Assembly (NCBI GenBank): GCA_013140495.1
Contig: JABFSR010000230.1
Coordinates: 1 to 53,637, forward strand
DNA length: 53,637 bases
Source: Verrucomicrobiota bacterium
GTDB lineage: Bacteria > Verrucomicrobiota > Verrucomicrobiia > Limisphaerales > JADLHS01
Direction of reading: 5' to 3'
Positions 1 through 9,251 of the stretch are shown piece after piece. Made by a program: the position numbers and the translations under genes. How positions within the stretch are numbered: the stretch's first letter is position 1; the number at the start of each line of letters is the position of its first letter. The notes beneath the pieces were generated by a model. The model saw only the letters and a program-made list of their open reading frames with translations. It had not been told where the DNA came from and did no database searches.

Positions 1-300
1 GTCGCCAAGAAGGATGCAGACGGAGCGGCCTTTGTTTTCGCCGAGGCGATAAAAGACGATGCGCGTGTCGTTTTCGCAGAAATGTTCGTAGGCAATCTCA
101 AGCGATTCCTGCGGCACTGGAGAGAATCGGGTCTGGAATCCGATGTGGATGCCGCCCGGCACGTCGGCTTTCTTCTCGAAACAAAGGTTTTCCTCGAAAA
201 TCCAAAGCATCTCGGTGGCGAGTTTGCGTTCGGCGAGAACCGTTTTCCACGCGGCGAGCGCGGCGGTCAAAGTGGGTCTGGTTATGGCAACTGAAGTCAT
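1..300 (-). CDS. Unknown protein, partial (3' end outside window)
   Basis: A continuous minus-strand reading frame starts at ATG 300-298 (MTSVAITRPTLTAALAAW...) and runs off the left edge after 100 codons without a stop. I do not recognise the family. The visible part is soluble-looking, with no signal peptide or membrane segment, and has a Trp/Phe-rich stretch (MLWIFEENLCFEKK) followed by mixed charged sequence. It starts 10 bases after the epimerase stop on the same strand, so the two are probably co-transcribed. That hints at a role in surface polysaccharide or sugar-nucleotide metabolism, but only by position. Confidence 0.6.
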   Translation of the reverse strand, partial: MTSVAITRPTLTAALAAWKTVLAERKLATEMLWIFEENLCFEKKADVPGGIHIGFQTRFSPVPQESLEIAYEHFCENDTRIVFYRLGENKGRSVCILLGD

Positions 301-309
301 GGCGATAGT

Positions 310-1263
310 CTATTGAACCGTTTGCCGAAACCAATCCACAAATCGCGGTATGCCTGCGGCAATTTTGACCTGCGGATTGTAGCCCAGCTTGGCCCGGGCT
401 TTGGAAATGTCTGCAAAGGTGATCGGCACATCACCTGGCTGCGGTGGTTGGCGATCCAGCACTGCCTTCTTGCCGAGCGAAGCCTCAATCAAGGAAATCA
501 ACTCGTGGAGTTTGACCGTCTGGGATTCGCCGAGGTTGAATATCTCGAAGCCGAATTGCTTTTGCGTACAGGCGATGACTCCGTCCACGATGTCTGTTAT
601 GTAGGTGTAATCCCGAGCAGTGCTGCCGTCGCCAAAAACGGGGATCGGTTTCCCCGCGTGAATCAAACTCGCAAACTTGTAAATGGCCAGGTCGGGCCTT
701 TGGCGCGGACCATAAACCGTGAAGAAGCGCAGCATGACCACATCCATGTCGTAGATGTGATGATACACGTGGCCGAGAGCTTCACACGCGAGCTTGCTGG
801 CGGCGTACGGAGAGATGGCCGAAAAGATCGGGTCACTCTCGCTGAATGGAATCTTCGCATTCACGCCATAGACGGACGACGACGATGCAATGGTGATTTT
901 CTTGACGCCGGTTTTGCGTGCGGCTTCAAGGATGTTGACCGTGCCCTCAACATTCACGCGCTGGTAGAGCGCCGGTTCGGCCAGGCTTGGGCGTACACCG
1001 GCACGGGCGGCAAGATGGATCACCTGATCAAACTTTACTTCGCCAAACAAATCATCAAGCGACATGCGGTTGGTGATGTCGCCGTGAACGAACTCAAAGG
1101 GTTTGGCGAGCGATTGGATGGCGCGGATGTTGGCGCGTTTGAGTTGTGGATCGTAAAAGGTGTTCAGGTCATCGAAAGCCCAGACGGAATGACCCGTTTG
1201 CAGCAATTGCTCGCAAACGTGTGAGCCAATGAAGCCCGCGCCACCAGTCACCAGAAAATTCAC
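310..1263 (-). CDS. NAD-dependent epimerase, UDP-glucuronate 4-epimerase-like
   Basis: A 317-residue extended short-chain dehydrogenase. The Rossmann dinucleotide motif TGGAGFIG is at residues 6-13, the catalytic serine cluster SSSSVYG near 127-133, and the YxxxK pair at Y153/K157. The RPSLAEP loop and RQRPDLAIYKF segment resemble the UDP-glucuronate 4-epimerase (CapI/LspL) branch rather than GalE. The expected reaction is interconversion of UDP-glucuronate and UDP-galacturonate for polysaccharide synthesis in the cytoplasm. Length is normal for the family (about 310-340). The first ATG gives the glycine motif at the usual distance from the N terminus. Substrate is inferred from sequence pattern only; other UDP-sugars are possible. 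Confidence 0.85.
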   Translation of the reverse strand: MNFLVTGGAGFIGSHVCEQLLQTGHSVWAFDDLNTFYDPQLKRANIRAIQSLAKPFEFVHGDITNRMSLDDLFGEVKFDQVIHLAARAGVRPSLAEPALYQRVNVEGTVNILEAARKTGVKKITIASSSSVYGVNAKIPFSESDPIFSAISPYAASKLACEALGHVYHHIYDMDVVMLRFFTVYGPRQRPDLAIYKFASLIHAGKPIPVFGDGSTARDYTYITDIVDGVIACTQKQFGFEIFNLGESQTVKLHELISLIEASLGKKAVLDRQPPQPGDVPITFADISKARAKLGYNPQVKIAAGIPRFVDWFRQTVQ

Positions 1264-1458
1264 AAACGAACGCTAGCAAGCAGGGCGGCAAGTGTCGAGA
1301 AACGGCTGAGGTGCTGGCAGGCTTGTCGTGTTGTACTTCGAGTATGGGACAATTGGTTTGACCCTTATGAAAGGATGGAGTTATGTCTTTCTTCAAAACC
1401 AGCCGTTGTCATCGAAACAGTTTTACGAACGCCAAACCCGCAACAACAAGCTTTGAGA

Positions 1459-2904
1459 ATGAAGAACCCCGCACCGCCATTGGTTTGCCAGCATCAAAGC
1501 CTCCGAAACTTTCCCCTTCATCGGCCTGCCAATCTCCTCGTCTGGCTGATTTTGCTTGGGGCGTTGGCGGTTGATGTTTCAGCGACTCGAAATCTCCACG
1601 CAGCGGAGTTCAGGGCTGGCGTAGCACGAATCAAGATCACGCCGCCGATGCCGTTCTGGCTTTCTGGCTACGCTGCCAGGACCAACGCTGCTGCGTCCGT
1701 GCGCACTGATTTGTGGGCAAAGGCGCTCGCGATTGATGATGGGAAAGGCGGCCGCGTGGTTTTTGTGACGACGGATTTGATCGGTCTGCCGCGCGAGGTT
1801 TCAGGCGTTGTCGCCGAACGAACCCGCAAGCGGTATAAACTCCAGCGCTCGCAACTGCTGTTGAATTCTTCGCACACCCATTCCGGGCCTGTGGTATGGC
1901 CGAATTTAAGCGTGTTGTTTGACTTCGATGCGGAAGAACAAAAGCGCGCGATCCAATACACCGGGAAGCTGGCGGATGATCTGACGGCGCTTGTAGGCGA
2001 AGCGATCATGAATCTTTCGCCGGCAAAAGCGTCTTCCGGTCACGGCTCGGCGGACTTTGCGATCAACCGTCGCCAGTCAGTTTCAAAGGGAGTTGGCCTG
2101 GGTGTGAATCCTTCCGGCCCTGTGGATCACGACGTGCCGGTGCTCAAAATCACATCGCCAGAAGGATTGTTGCGCGCGGTGTTGTTTGGCTATGCCTGCC
2201 ACAACACAACGCTGCAGGTTTACCCACAGGTGGACTCCGACTATGCAGGCGCGGCGCAAAGGAATCTTGAGGCCGCGCACCCGGGCGCGACAGCGTTGTT
2301 CATGATGCTCTGTGGCGGTGATCAGAATCCCAACCCGCGCGGTTCAGAGGAACTGGCGGAGAAACACGGTCAATCGCTGGCCGCAGCCGTGGACAAGGTG
2401 TTGGCTGGTGAAATGAAATCCGTCAGGGGACGGGTTCACACTGCATTTCAAACGACGAAACTCGATTTCGCGCCGCATACGCTGGAACAGTTTGAAAAGG
2501 AAGCGAACGAGACGAATGTCTTCAAGAAGCGCAGGGCGAAACTTCTTCTTGAAGCGTATGACAAGAATCAACCACCGCGCCAGATCGGCTACCCTGTACA
2601 GGCAGTTCGGTTTGCCGATGGCCCCACATTCCTCGCGCTGGGTGGCGAAGTGGTGGTGGATTATTCTCTGCGCACAAAGAGGGAATTTGCAGGTGAAGAC
2701 ATAGTTGTGGCTGGCTACTGCAACGAGGTGATGTGCTACATCCCAGCGCTGCGCGTTCTGCGTGAAGGTGGTTATGAAGCAGTGGACAGCATGATTTATT
2801 ACGGACGCCCCGGGCCATTCGCAGAGAACGTGGAAGAAACGATCTTTGGCACAGTGCGAAAAGTTATGAGGCAGGCCGGCGCAAAGACATCGGTTGTGAA
2901 ATGA
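1459..2904 (+). CDS. Secreted neutral/alkaline ceramidase-like hydrolase, catalytic Ser replaced
   Basis: Resembles the N-terminal catalytic domain of neutral/alkaline non-lysosomal ceramidases. It has a HTHSGP zinc-binding motif (H139, H141 from ATG 1459) and a second conserved histidine in ACHNTTL (about H248). I chose ATG 1459 over the first in-frame ATG at 1375 because it puts a hydrophobic signal segment (LLVWLILLGALAVDVSA) near the N terminus; the ribosome site is weak either way. In true ceramidases the nucleophile lies in GDVSPN; here the aligned segment reads GGDQNPNP, so the serine appears to be Asn. About 480 residues, without the C-terminal Ig-like domain of classical enzymes. Probably an exported zinc hydrolase of unknown substrate. 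Confidence 0.75.
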   Translation: MKNPAPPLVCQHQSLRNFPLHRPANLLVWLILLGALAVDVSATRNLHAAEFRAGVARIKITPPMPFWLSGYAARTNAAASVRTDLWAKALAIDDGKGGRVVFVTTDLIGLPREVSGVVAERTRKRYKLQRSQLLLNSSHTHSGPVVWPNLSVLFDFDAEEQKRAIQYTGKLADDLTALVGEAIMNLSPAKASSGHGSADFAINRRQSVSKGVGLGVNPSGPVDHDVPVLKITSPEGLLRAVLFGYACHNTTLQVYPQVDSDYAGAAQRNLEAAHPGATALFMMLCGGDQNPNPRGSEELAEKHGQSLAAAVDKVLAGEMKSVRGRVHTAFQTTKLDFAPHTLEQFEKEANETNVFKKRRAKLLLEAYDKNQPPRQIGYPVQAVRFADGPTFLALGGEVVVDYSLRTKREFAGEDIVVAGYCNEVMCYIPALRVLREGGYEAVDSMIYYGRPGPFAENVEETIFGTVRKVMRQAGAKTSVVK

Positions 2905-2962
2905 TGGCAAAGCAGAAAATTGCCATTGAACATCGGCGCGACTCAAATAATGTTGTCCAAGC

Positions 2963-3715
2963 ATGAATCAGGGAGACCTTATTCCCCTAGTGCTGTTGTT
3001 GCTCCTGTTTTTCCTTCTGGGTGCGGGAAGCTTCATCATCTTTTTTGTCATGCGCCTGTCGCGGCAGCAGCGGCAAATGTTTGAGTCCGGGATTGAATTA
3101 CGCCGGTTCTACGAACACTCCTACCGTCGTGCGAATCGTCATGGCAGGCCGCTGCGCTGGCTCGCCATCCGGAGTCGCAGTGTCCCCGCCGTCCAGACTG
3201 CGCTGGGTTTGCGCAACCCAAAACCGTGGTCGTGGTCGGAGGGGATTTCCGGTGAACGCGCGATATTCGTCGCGCCTCCGGTGAACGGTTGGATTCTTGT
3301 GGTTGGCGATGGCGTGCCGGATCCGTCGGATGATGTGGACGCATGTTTCAGGCTGCTGCTGGAACTGAGCCGTAAGCTCGGGCATGCCCAACTTTTTCAC
3401 GCGGACCCCGTGCTTCATTACCATGCGTGGGCGCGTGCTGAAGCCGGGCGCATTTTGCGCGGTTATGCGTGGGCGGGAACAACGCTTTGGAATCAGGGCG
3501 CGAAAACCGAAGCCGAAACGAGATTGGGCATCAAGTGCTTTGCCTACGGCGAGGAATGTCCGTCTGTGAGATTTGGCATGGCTGATGTGCTGGCAACGAA
3601 CGAGGAAAAAGTTTCGTTGCTCGCAGCATACTGGAGTCTTGACCCGGCGGAAATCCGTGAGAGGGCCTTGGAGAGTTCGTTGGGTGTGGCGGGAAAACCG
3701 GGGGTGAGGTTCTGA
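2963..3715 (+). CDS. Membrane-anchored protein of unknown function
   Basis: A 250-residue protein with one strongly hydrophobic N-terminal segment (about residues 7-31, LIPLVLLLLLFFLLGAGSF) followed by a basic stretch (RLSRQQRQ). This suggests one membrane anchor with the rest in the cytoplasm. The remainder is a globular domain with several Trp residues (WSWSEG, VNGWILVVGDGVPD, HAWARAEAGRILRGYAWAG). I do not recognise the family. It lies 58 bases after the ceramidase-like gene on the same strand and may share its transcript. No catalytic motif is visible. Confidence 0.7.
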   Translation: MNQGDLIPLVLLLLLFFLLGAGSFIIFFVMRLSRQQRQMFESGIELRRFYEHSYRRANRHGRPLRWLAIRSRSVPAVQTALGLRNPKPWSWSEGISGERAIFVAPPVNGWILVVGDGVPDPSDDVDACFRLLLELSRKLGHAQLFHADPVLHYHAWARAEAGRILRGYAWAGTTLWNQGAKTEAETRLGIKCFAYGEECPSVRFGMADVLATNEEKVSLLAAYWSLDPAEIRERALESSLGVAGKPGVRF

Positions 3716-3771
3716 GTTCCATCATTGACCTTGCGCAATGAGCCAGGCGAGGGCGCGCCAAGGCAGATGGA

Positions 3772-5550
3772 CTATTTTATTTTTCCCGGCTTGCTTGGTG
3801 AGGACACGCCGCTTTCGTTGAAGGCTTCGATGGCGAAACTGTATTCCTGATCCACGGTTAATGCACGGATTTCAAGCGCGGGCTTCTGATCGGCGAACAC
3901 CTGATAGGTCTGATAGAGCTTGTCGTCCTGTATCCCCCACAAAATATTGTAACCGACCGCGCCCGGTACTCTTGCCCACGATACAAAGGCATTTCGAGCA
4001 TCCTTCGCATCACGTCGCACCTTGAAGTTCGCGGGTGTTGCCGGCGGTTTGCCATCGCTGTGACCGAAGACCCGAATGTCGCTGATCGCCAGGTTCGGTG
4101 AGGCGACATAAACGTGTTCGTACTTGATGTGCCGCGTTCGCACGGGTTTCGGAAGTTCAATGTAGGCGTTTGGCCGGTCGCGTTTCTCATTTGTCAGATC
4201 GGCGATCACGTTCCAATTCTTGCCGTCGAGCGATTCGTGTAATTTGAACTGAGTGAAAACGCGGGTATCGCTGGCATAAATGTCGGATTTGTAGTCGGTG
4301 AAATTCACCTGGACAGCTCTCACTTCGCACGGACGTCCCAGATCAATGTCAATCCACTGTCCGGGTGAACTGGATTCTGCAACCCAGAAGCTGCGCAGGT
4401 TTTCGTCGGTCACGTTCGTAGGTGAAAACTTCTCACGATAGGATGACGCCGTACAAGGTTTGCGATAGGACAACAGCATCCAGCCGGTAAAAAGCTCCTT
4501 CGTGCTCTGAACTTTGTTCGTCGGGACGAAATGCGGAAAATCGCCGAACCGCGTGCTGGCATGTAGTAATCCGTCCGCATCAAAGCCTGCCGGAAACATG
4601 GCGATACGACGCTCGAAGTTGAAATTGACGGCCACCCACGGAGTGCCGGTGTTCCACCAGTTCCCGAAGTTATCCTGAAACGTATTGCCATGACCGGCTC
4701 CCGTCACGCAACCGCCGGGCTTGTAGGAGATGGGATTGTTCAGAGCATACTTGAACGGCCCCAGCGGATTGTCACCAACGTAGGTTCCGTTGGCGTAAAC
4801 ATTGTACTCAGTGCCCGGAGCGGCGTATTGGAGATAGTATTTTCCGTTGTGCTTCGTCATCCACGCTCCCTCCATGAAGGGCTTGATGGAATCGCGATGG
4901 TCGCGCCCGAAGCGTTCCCAGCCGTGCAGTTCCGGGTGGAGAGTGAAGAGTTCACCCGCAGTCTTGAGGTAAGTGAGTTGGTTGGTGTAGTCGAGTTCGA
5001 TGCCGTAGATGGGGTACAAATTCGAGGAGCCAAAATATATGAACCACCGATCGGTATCTTCGTCGTAGAAAATCGCCGGATCCCAAGGGCCCGCCGCGCC
5101 GGGCACGTATGGCAGCAATGGATTGAACAAACTCAACCTGCCATTTTCGGGCGTGGTGGTGACGTATATCGGTCGCCGCTCAAATGTGGATTGAAAGAGG
5201 TAAAGCTTGTCCTTCACCGACAATGCCGCCGGGGCGCACATGTCTTCCTTGGGCCACTCGTGAGGTGACACATCTGGTTTCACGAAGCGCCAGTTTACCA
5301 AATCCTTCGAATGCCACCAGCCTCCTGATATGGTAACGAAAAGAAAATACTCGCCCTTGTGATTCACAATGACCGGATCGGCACCGGAGCGATAGGAGAT
5401 GTGATTGGCCTTTTGCTCGAAGTTGTATTGGTAATCTATGTCAATGGGATTGCAGAAGGTTTTCTGTCCTGTTGATTCGCCGGTGCATCGCCCGGCAAAG
5501 TTGAAAGCCAATCCAACCACGATCAGGCAAATTCGACTTGGTGAAGTCAT
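3772..5550 (-). CDS. Secreted GH43-like glycosidase with discoidin (F5/8C) and fibronectin III domains
   Basis: An N-terminal five-bladed propeller of the GH43 type carries the expected three acids: base Asp in SGADPVIV (D58), pKa-modulating Asp in GPWDPAIF (D157) and acid Glu in MEGAWM (E227). An F5/8C/CBM32-like domain follows (about 375-510, with TDENLRSFWVAE and GQWIDIDLGRPCEVRAV), then a short fibronectin III domain at the C terminus (FVSWARVPGAVGYNILWG). I chose ATG 5550 because it begins at a signal peptide (MTSPSRICLIVVGLAFNFAG); the upstream ATG at 5637 would add a hydrophilic tail. Known family activities are on arabinose- or xylose-containing glycans. It is divergent from sugar-uptake genes, which fits saccharide scavenging. 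Exact substrate unknown. Confidence 0.85.
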   Translation of the reverse strand: MTSPSRICLIVVGLAFNFAGRCTGESTGQKTFCNPIDIDYQYNFEQKANHISYRSGADPVIVNHKGEYFLFVTISGGWWHSKDLVNWRFVKPDVSPHEWPKEDMCAPAALSVKDKLYLFQSTFERRPIYVTTTPENGRLSLFNPLLPYVPGAAGPWDPAIFYDEDTDRWFIYFGSSNLYPIYGIELDYTNQLTYLKTAGELFTLHPELHGWERFGRDHRDSIKPFMEGAWMTKHNGKYYLQYAAPGTEYNVYANGTYVGDNPLGPFKYALNNPISYKPGGCVTGAGHGNTFQDNFGNWWNTGTPWVAVNFNFERRIAMFPAGFDADGLLHASTRFGDFPHFVPTNKVQSTKELFTGWMLLSYRKPCTASSYREKFSPTNVTDENLRSFWVAESSSPGQWIDIDLGRPCEVRAVQVNFTDYKSDIYASDTRVFTQFKLHESLDGKNWNVIADLTNEKRDRPNAYIELPKPVRTRHIKYEHVYVASPNLAISDIRVFGHSDGKPPATPANFKVRRDAKDARNAFVSWARVPGAVGYNILWGIQDDKLYQTYQVFADQKPALEIRALTVDQEYSFAIEAFNESGVSSPSKPGKIK

Positions 5551-5844
5551 AGGGTTCTTGTTCTTGTCGGGGCGCAGGGATGGATTTCGCATCGCCATAC
5601 GCCCGCGTTTCCAGCAATGCAGGTTGAAATTGCACATTTGAAAGCTTCCTGTCGAGAGTGAAGCCCTCTTGGGACAGGCTTCGATTCAGGATGATGTCCA
5701 ATAGCCAACCGGCGACCTCCAGGTGGGTTTTTCAGGATGAATGGACAACTCGGAATGCGTGGCCCGACGGCCATTTGTAGGCCACGTTTCGACCTGGAAT
5801 TCTCCGTAGTTGAAATTCACGCTGCCTTCCATCAGAATTTGCCA
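5551..5844. promoter_or_regulatory. Divergent intergenic region between GH43-like gene and sugar ABC genes
   Basis: About 294 bases separate the two chosen start codons, the natural place for both promoters and any sugar-responsive operator. I found no convincing -35/-10 pair or long palindrome by eye, and no regulator gene lies next to it. Part of this stretch would be coding if the upstream alternative ATGs (5637 minus, 5737 plus) were used instead. Confidence 0.35.
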
Positions 5845-6834
5845 ATGAAAAATCCATTGTGCCTTCTCGCGTTACTCCTTTGTGGTTTGACGTTCGGTCT
5901 CAAAGCTTCAGCCGAGGACAAGACCTACAAGATCGCTGTCATTCCCAAGGGAACGACCCATGAGTTTTGGAAGTCCATTCACGCGGGAGCAAACATGGCG
6001 CAGCGCGAGTTGACCGAGAAGGGGGTGAAGGTGGAAGTCATCTGGAAAGGTCCGTTGCGTGAGGACGACCGCGACCAGCAAATTCAGATGGTTGAAAATT
6101 TTATGACGCGTCACGTGGACGGGATTGTTCTCGCACCATTGGATTCGCAGGCGCTTGTGGCGCCGGTCGTGAATGCAGTCAAGGCGAAGATTCCGGTTGT
6201 GGTAATTGATTCCGACCTGAAATCCGACAAGCAGATCAGCTTTGTGGCGACGGACAATTACAAGGGCGGCACGATGGGTGCGGAACATCTGGTGAAATTG
6301 CTCGGTGGCAAGGGCAACGTGATATTGCTGCGTTACGCCGTTGGTTCCGCGAGTACTGAAGCGAGAGAGACGGGTTTCCTCGATACGCTCAAAAAGCATC
6401 CTGACATTAAGATCATTTCCTCCGATCAATATGCCGGTGCGACACGCGAGACCTCTTATCAGGCGTCGCAGAATCTGTTAAACCGCTATGCGCGCGAGGC
6501 GAACGGGATTTTTTGCCCGAATGAAAACGCGACGGTCGGCATGGCAAAGGCGCTGCGTGATATCGGCAAGGCAGGCGGCAAGATCAAACTCGTGGGTTTC
6601 GATTCAGGAACACAATCGGTTTTGGATTTGAAGAAGGGCGACCTGCAAGGCCTCATCGTGCAGAATCCTGTGCGCATGGGTTACCTCGGTGTGATGACCG
6701 TTGTAAAACATCTGCGTGGTGAAGCCGTGGAGAAGCGCATTGATACAGGTGTGAGCCTGGTCACTCAAGAGAACATGGATCAGCCTGAGATCAAGGACTT
6801 GATAAACCCGCCGCTCGACAAATACTTGAATTGA
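5845..6834 (+). CDS. Sugar ABC transporter substrate-binding protein (RbsB-like)
   Basis: A periplasmic binding protein of the ribose/galactose (type I PBP) family. A signal peptide (MKNPLCLLALLLCGLTFGLKASA) precedes the mature start EDKTYKIAVIPKG. Family landmarks include ENFMTRHVDGIVLAPLDS, IPVVVIDSDL, TDNYKGGTMGAEHL, NENATVGMAKALRD and LVGFDSG. About 329 residues, typical length. I chose ATG 5845 because it starts at the signal peptide; the first in-frame ATG (5737) adds an unrelated 36-residue tail. It precedes the permease by 7 bases. The ligand is probably a pentose or hexose, judged only from family and the divergent glycosidase. Confidence 0.88.
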   Translation: MKNPLCLLALLLCGLTFGLKASAEDKTYKIAVIPKGTTHEFWKSIHAGANMAQRELTEKGVKVEVIWKGPLREDDRDQQIQMVENFMTRHVDGIVLAPLDSQALVAPVVNAVKAKIPVVVIDSDLKSDKQISFVATDNYKGGTMGAEHLVKLLGGKGNVILLRYAVGSASTEARETGFLDTLKKHPDIKIISSDQYAGATRETSYQASQNLLNRYAREANGIFCPNENATVGMAKALRDIGKAGGKIKLVGFDSGTQSVLDLKKGDLQGLIVQNPVRMGYLGVMTVVKHLRGEAVEKRIDTGVSLVTQENMDQPEIKDLINPPLDKYLN

Positions 6835-6841
6835 GTCACGA

Positions 6842-7819
6842 GTGGCATCCCAACGCCAATATTCAATCGCCCGCGCGCTCAATGTCTTCGGACCCTATAT
6901 CGGTCTGTTGTTCGTGGTTGGCGTGTTTTGTTTGAATAATGAAGTTCGCCCCTACTTTCTGACGGGCGCTAATCTCAAGATAATCCTGACGCAGACCGTC
7001 ATCGTAGCCATCTGCGCTCTCGGGATGACGATGATCATTGTGGGCGGCGGAATTGATCTGAGCCTCGGCTCTTCAGTGGCTCTGGCAAGCGTGGTTGGTG
7101 CAACGCTCATTGCCAAAGGAGTGTCACCCGTTTGGGTTGTCCCTCTGACAATTTTGTCTGGCGGGTTGGTTGGGGCGATCAACGGCGGGGTCATCGCCGG
7201 TTTTCGGATGATGCCGTTCATTGTGACGCTTGGAATGATGGGAGTGGCGCGCGGTACAGCAAAGTGGCTGGCCGGAAATCAAACAGTGAACTATCCTGAG
7301 TCGCCGATCAACCGCATCATGGCGTTGGAGTCGCCGGAGGAGCTGTTTCCGTTGCCTTGGGGCGTGTGGCTTACCTTGGTGTTGTCTGTTGTCGTAGCTG
7401 TGTGGATGCAACGCACCATCTTTGGCAGGTATATCTTCGCGATGGGAGCAAATGAAACAGCCACCGTTTATTCCGGCATCCGCGTCCTCAGGCACAAAGC
7501 GGCTACGTACGTGCTGGCGGGACTTTTATTTGGTGTTGCAGGATTAATGCAGCTTTCGCGTCTCACGCAGGGCGATCCTTCGGTCGCTCTTGGATTGGAG
7601 CTCGACGTGATCGCGGCGGTTGTCATTGGTGGGGCAAGCTTGAACGGCGGCAGCGGGAGTGTTGTAGGCTCGCTCATCGGTTCTCTTACCATGGCCGTCC
7701 TCAGGAATGGATCAAGTCAGAGCGGCTGGCCGAACTACATGCAGGAAATTATCATCGGCATGGTCATCGTAGCAGCAGTCGGGCTCGACAAATTCCGCCA
7801 GCGGAAGGCTCGGGGATGA
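6842..7819 (+). CDS. Sugar ABC transporter permease (RbsC-like)
   Basis: A 325-residue inner-membrane permease of the branched ribose-type family. It begins at GTG 6842, 7 bases after the binding-protein stop. Conserved segments are GMTMIIVGGGIDLSLGSSVALASVV, PFIVTLGMMGVARG, and the cytoplasmic coupling region GRYIFAMGANETATVYSGI that normally contacts the ATPase. Eight to ten hydrophobic segments are visible. The gene that follows is on the opposite strand and is not an ATPase, so the RbsA-type component must be encoded elsewhere or shared. Confidence 0.88.
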   Translation: MASQRQYSIARALNVFGPYIGLLFVVGVFCLNNEVRPYFLTGANLKIILTQTVIVAICALGMTMIIVGGGIDLSLGSSVALASVVGATLIAKGVSPVWVVPLTILSGGLVGAINGGVIAGFRMMPFIVTLGMMGVARGTAKWLAGNQTVNYPESPINRIMALESPEELFPLPWGVWLTLVLSVVVAVWMQRTIFGRYIFAMGANETATVYSGIRVLRHKAATYVLAGLLFGVAGLMQLSRLTQGDPSVALGLELDVIAAVVIGGASLNGGSGSVVGSLIGSLTMAVLRNGSSQSGWPNYMQEIIIGMVIVAAVGLDKFRQRKARG

Positions 7820-7920
7820 ATAATCAGATCGACGTTGCGCTGTGGTGAATCTTGCGAAAACCATCACACTTTACCAAACCGTAATGCCGGACCAATGCCC
7901 CTGTCTTGACTCCGAGAGTT

Positions 7921-9183
7921 TCAGCCCGGTTCTCCAACTGGCAAGTCTTCCGGCAACGGCACGAACTCACGGATTTTCGCCCAAAGCGGACCGAAGTCCT
8001 TGTTCACGTCGCCGCTGAGGCAGTCGGTGATTTCCCCCGCTGCTTCGGGGTATTTGTCTATCACCTTCTTGAAGGAGAAGTCCGGATCGTAAAACGCGTA
8101 AACCAGCTTGCGCATGTTTTCCACGCCCTGTCTCATGAAACGCGCGTAGTCAGCGAATCGCTGCGGAGAGAAGTCGCGTTCGACAATCGCCTTGTGAACT
8201 TCATCACCCGCCATCACACCGCTCTTGAGCGCCAGCATCAGCCCGCTGCTGAACACGGGGTCCAGGAATGCGAACGCATCGCCCACGAGCAGCAGACCGT
8301 CAGAGCCACAGTGACGCGAGTGATGTGAGTATTCACTGATGATGTAATAATCTCCGGTTGAGCCGCCCGTGGAAAGATGATCTTTGATCCAGAGATTCTC
8401 CTCGACCTCGCGATGGAAGATCGTCTTCGGATCCTTTACGCCGCCGCGCGTGAGGTATTTGCCCTCGGCCACAACGCCCACGCTTACCATGTCGTTATGT
8501 TGTGGGATGTGCCAGAACCAGCCTTTCTCGGGCACATAAGCCACAGCGGTCTGCCCTTCGTCAATGCCGGGCTCTCGTTTTGAGCCTTTGTAGTAGGTCC
8601 ACACGGCCACCTTGTTGAGATACGGGTCCTTAATCCGCCAGCCGTTGCGCACGGACGTGAACGCCTCCTTGCCGGTGCAATCGAGAGTGATTGGCGCACG
8701 GAATTCGACGGTCTCGCCAGACTTGGTTTGCGCCCGGACGCCTACCACCCGTTCGCCTTCGCGCAACAGTTCCTTCACTGTGATTTCTTCGATGACTTTC
8801 GCGCCTTTGCTGCGGGCATTGTCCAGGACGATCTGATCAAACTCCGAACGCAATACCTGCCATGTCTGGGCGACGGTATTCCGGTCATAGCGATTGAAGA
8901 AATAAAACGGCTGGCTGGCACGACCATTCGGCGAGATGAACACCACACTGTATTTTTTCTGGAAAACGGATGACTTCATCAACGGTATCAAACCAAGCCG
9001 TTCCATCGGCCCGTAGGTGAAAGGAATCATGGACTCACCGATGTGGTAACGCGGGAACTTTTCCCGTTCGAGCACAAGCACACGATGGCCATATTCAGCC
9101 AGGATGGCGGAGGACGCCGAGCCAGCCGGCCCGCCGCCAATCACAATGGCATCCCAATTCTTTTCAAACGATGTCGCAGTCAT
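7921..9183 (-). CDS. FAD-dependent monooxygenase with flavin-halogenase motifs
   Basis: A 420-residue flavoprotein. The FAD-binding GGGPAG is at residues 16-21 and the ribityl-binding LLVGDAFAF near 298-305. It carries both signatures used to recognise flavin-dependent halogenases: WxWxIP (W222-P227, WFWHIP) and FxxPxxSxG (F306-G314, FLDPVFSSG). Two lysines (K76/K77) lie in the region where halogenases place their catalytic Lys. FPRYHIGESMIP (43-54) is typical of the PltA-like branch. Related geranylgeranyl-reductase-like oxidoreductases share parts of this pattern, so halogenation is a hypothesis. No carrier protein, NRPS/PKS or flavin reductase gene is nearby. It reads as a single gene with its own start at ATG 9183. 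Confidence 0.75.
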   Translation of the reverse strand: MTATSFEKNWDAIVIGGGPAGSASSAILAEYGHRVLVLEREKFPRYHIGESMIPFTYGPMERLGLIPLMKSSVFQKKYSVVFISPNGRASQPFYFFNRYDRNTVAQTWQVLRSEFDQIVLDNARSKGAKVIEEITVKELLREGERVVGVRAQTKSGETVEFRAPITLDCTGKEAFTSVRNGWRIKDPYLNKVAVWTYYKGSKREPGIDEGQTAVAYVPEKGWFWHIPQHNDMVSVGVVAEGKYLTRGGVKDPKTIFHREVEENLWIKDHLSTGGSTGDYYIISEYSHHSRHCGSDGLLLVGDAFAFLDPVFSSGLMLALKSGVMAGDEVHKAIVERDFSPQRFADYARFMRQGVENMRKLVYAFYDPDFSFKKVIDKYPEAAGEITDCLSGDVNKDFGPLWAKIREFVPLPEDLPVGEPG

Positions 9184-9251
9184 GTTAAAATTACTTTTCT
9201 TACCAAATTGTTAGCGCAGAACACAACTGACGCAAATGCGGATCCAAAGAT

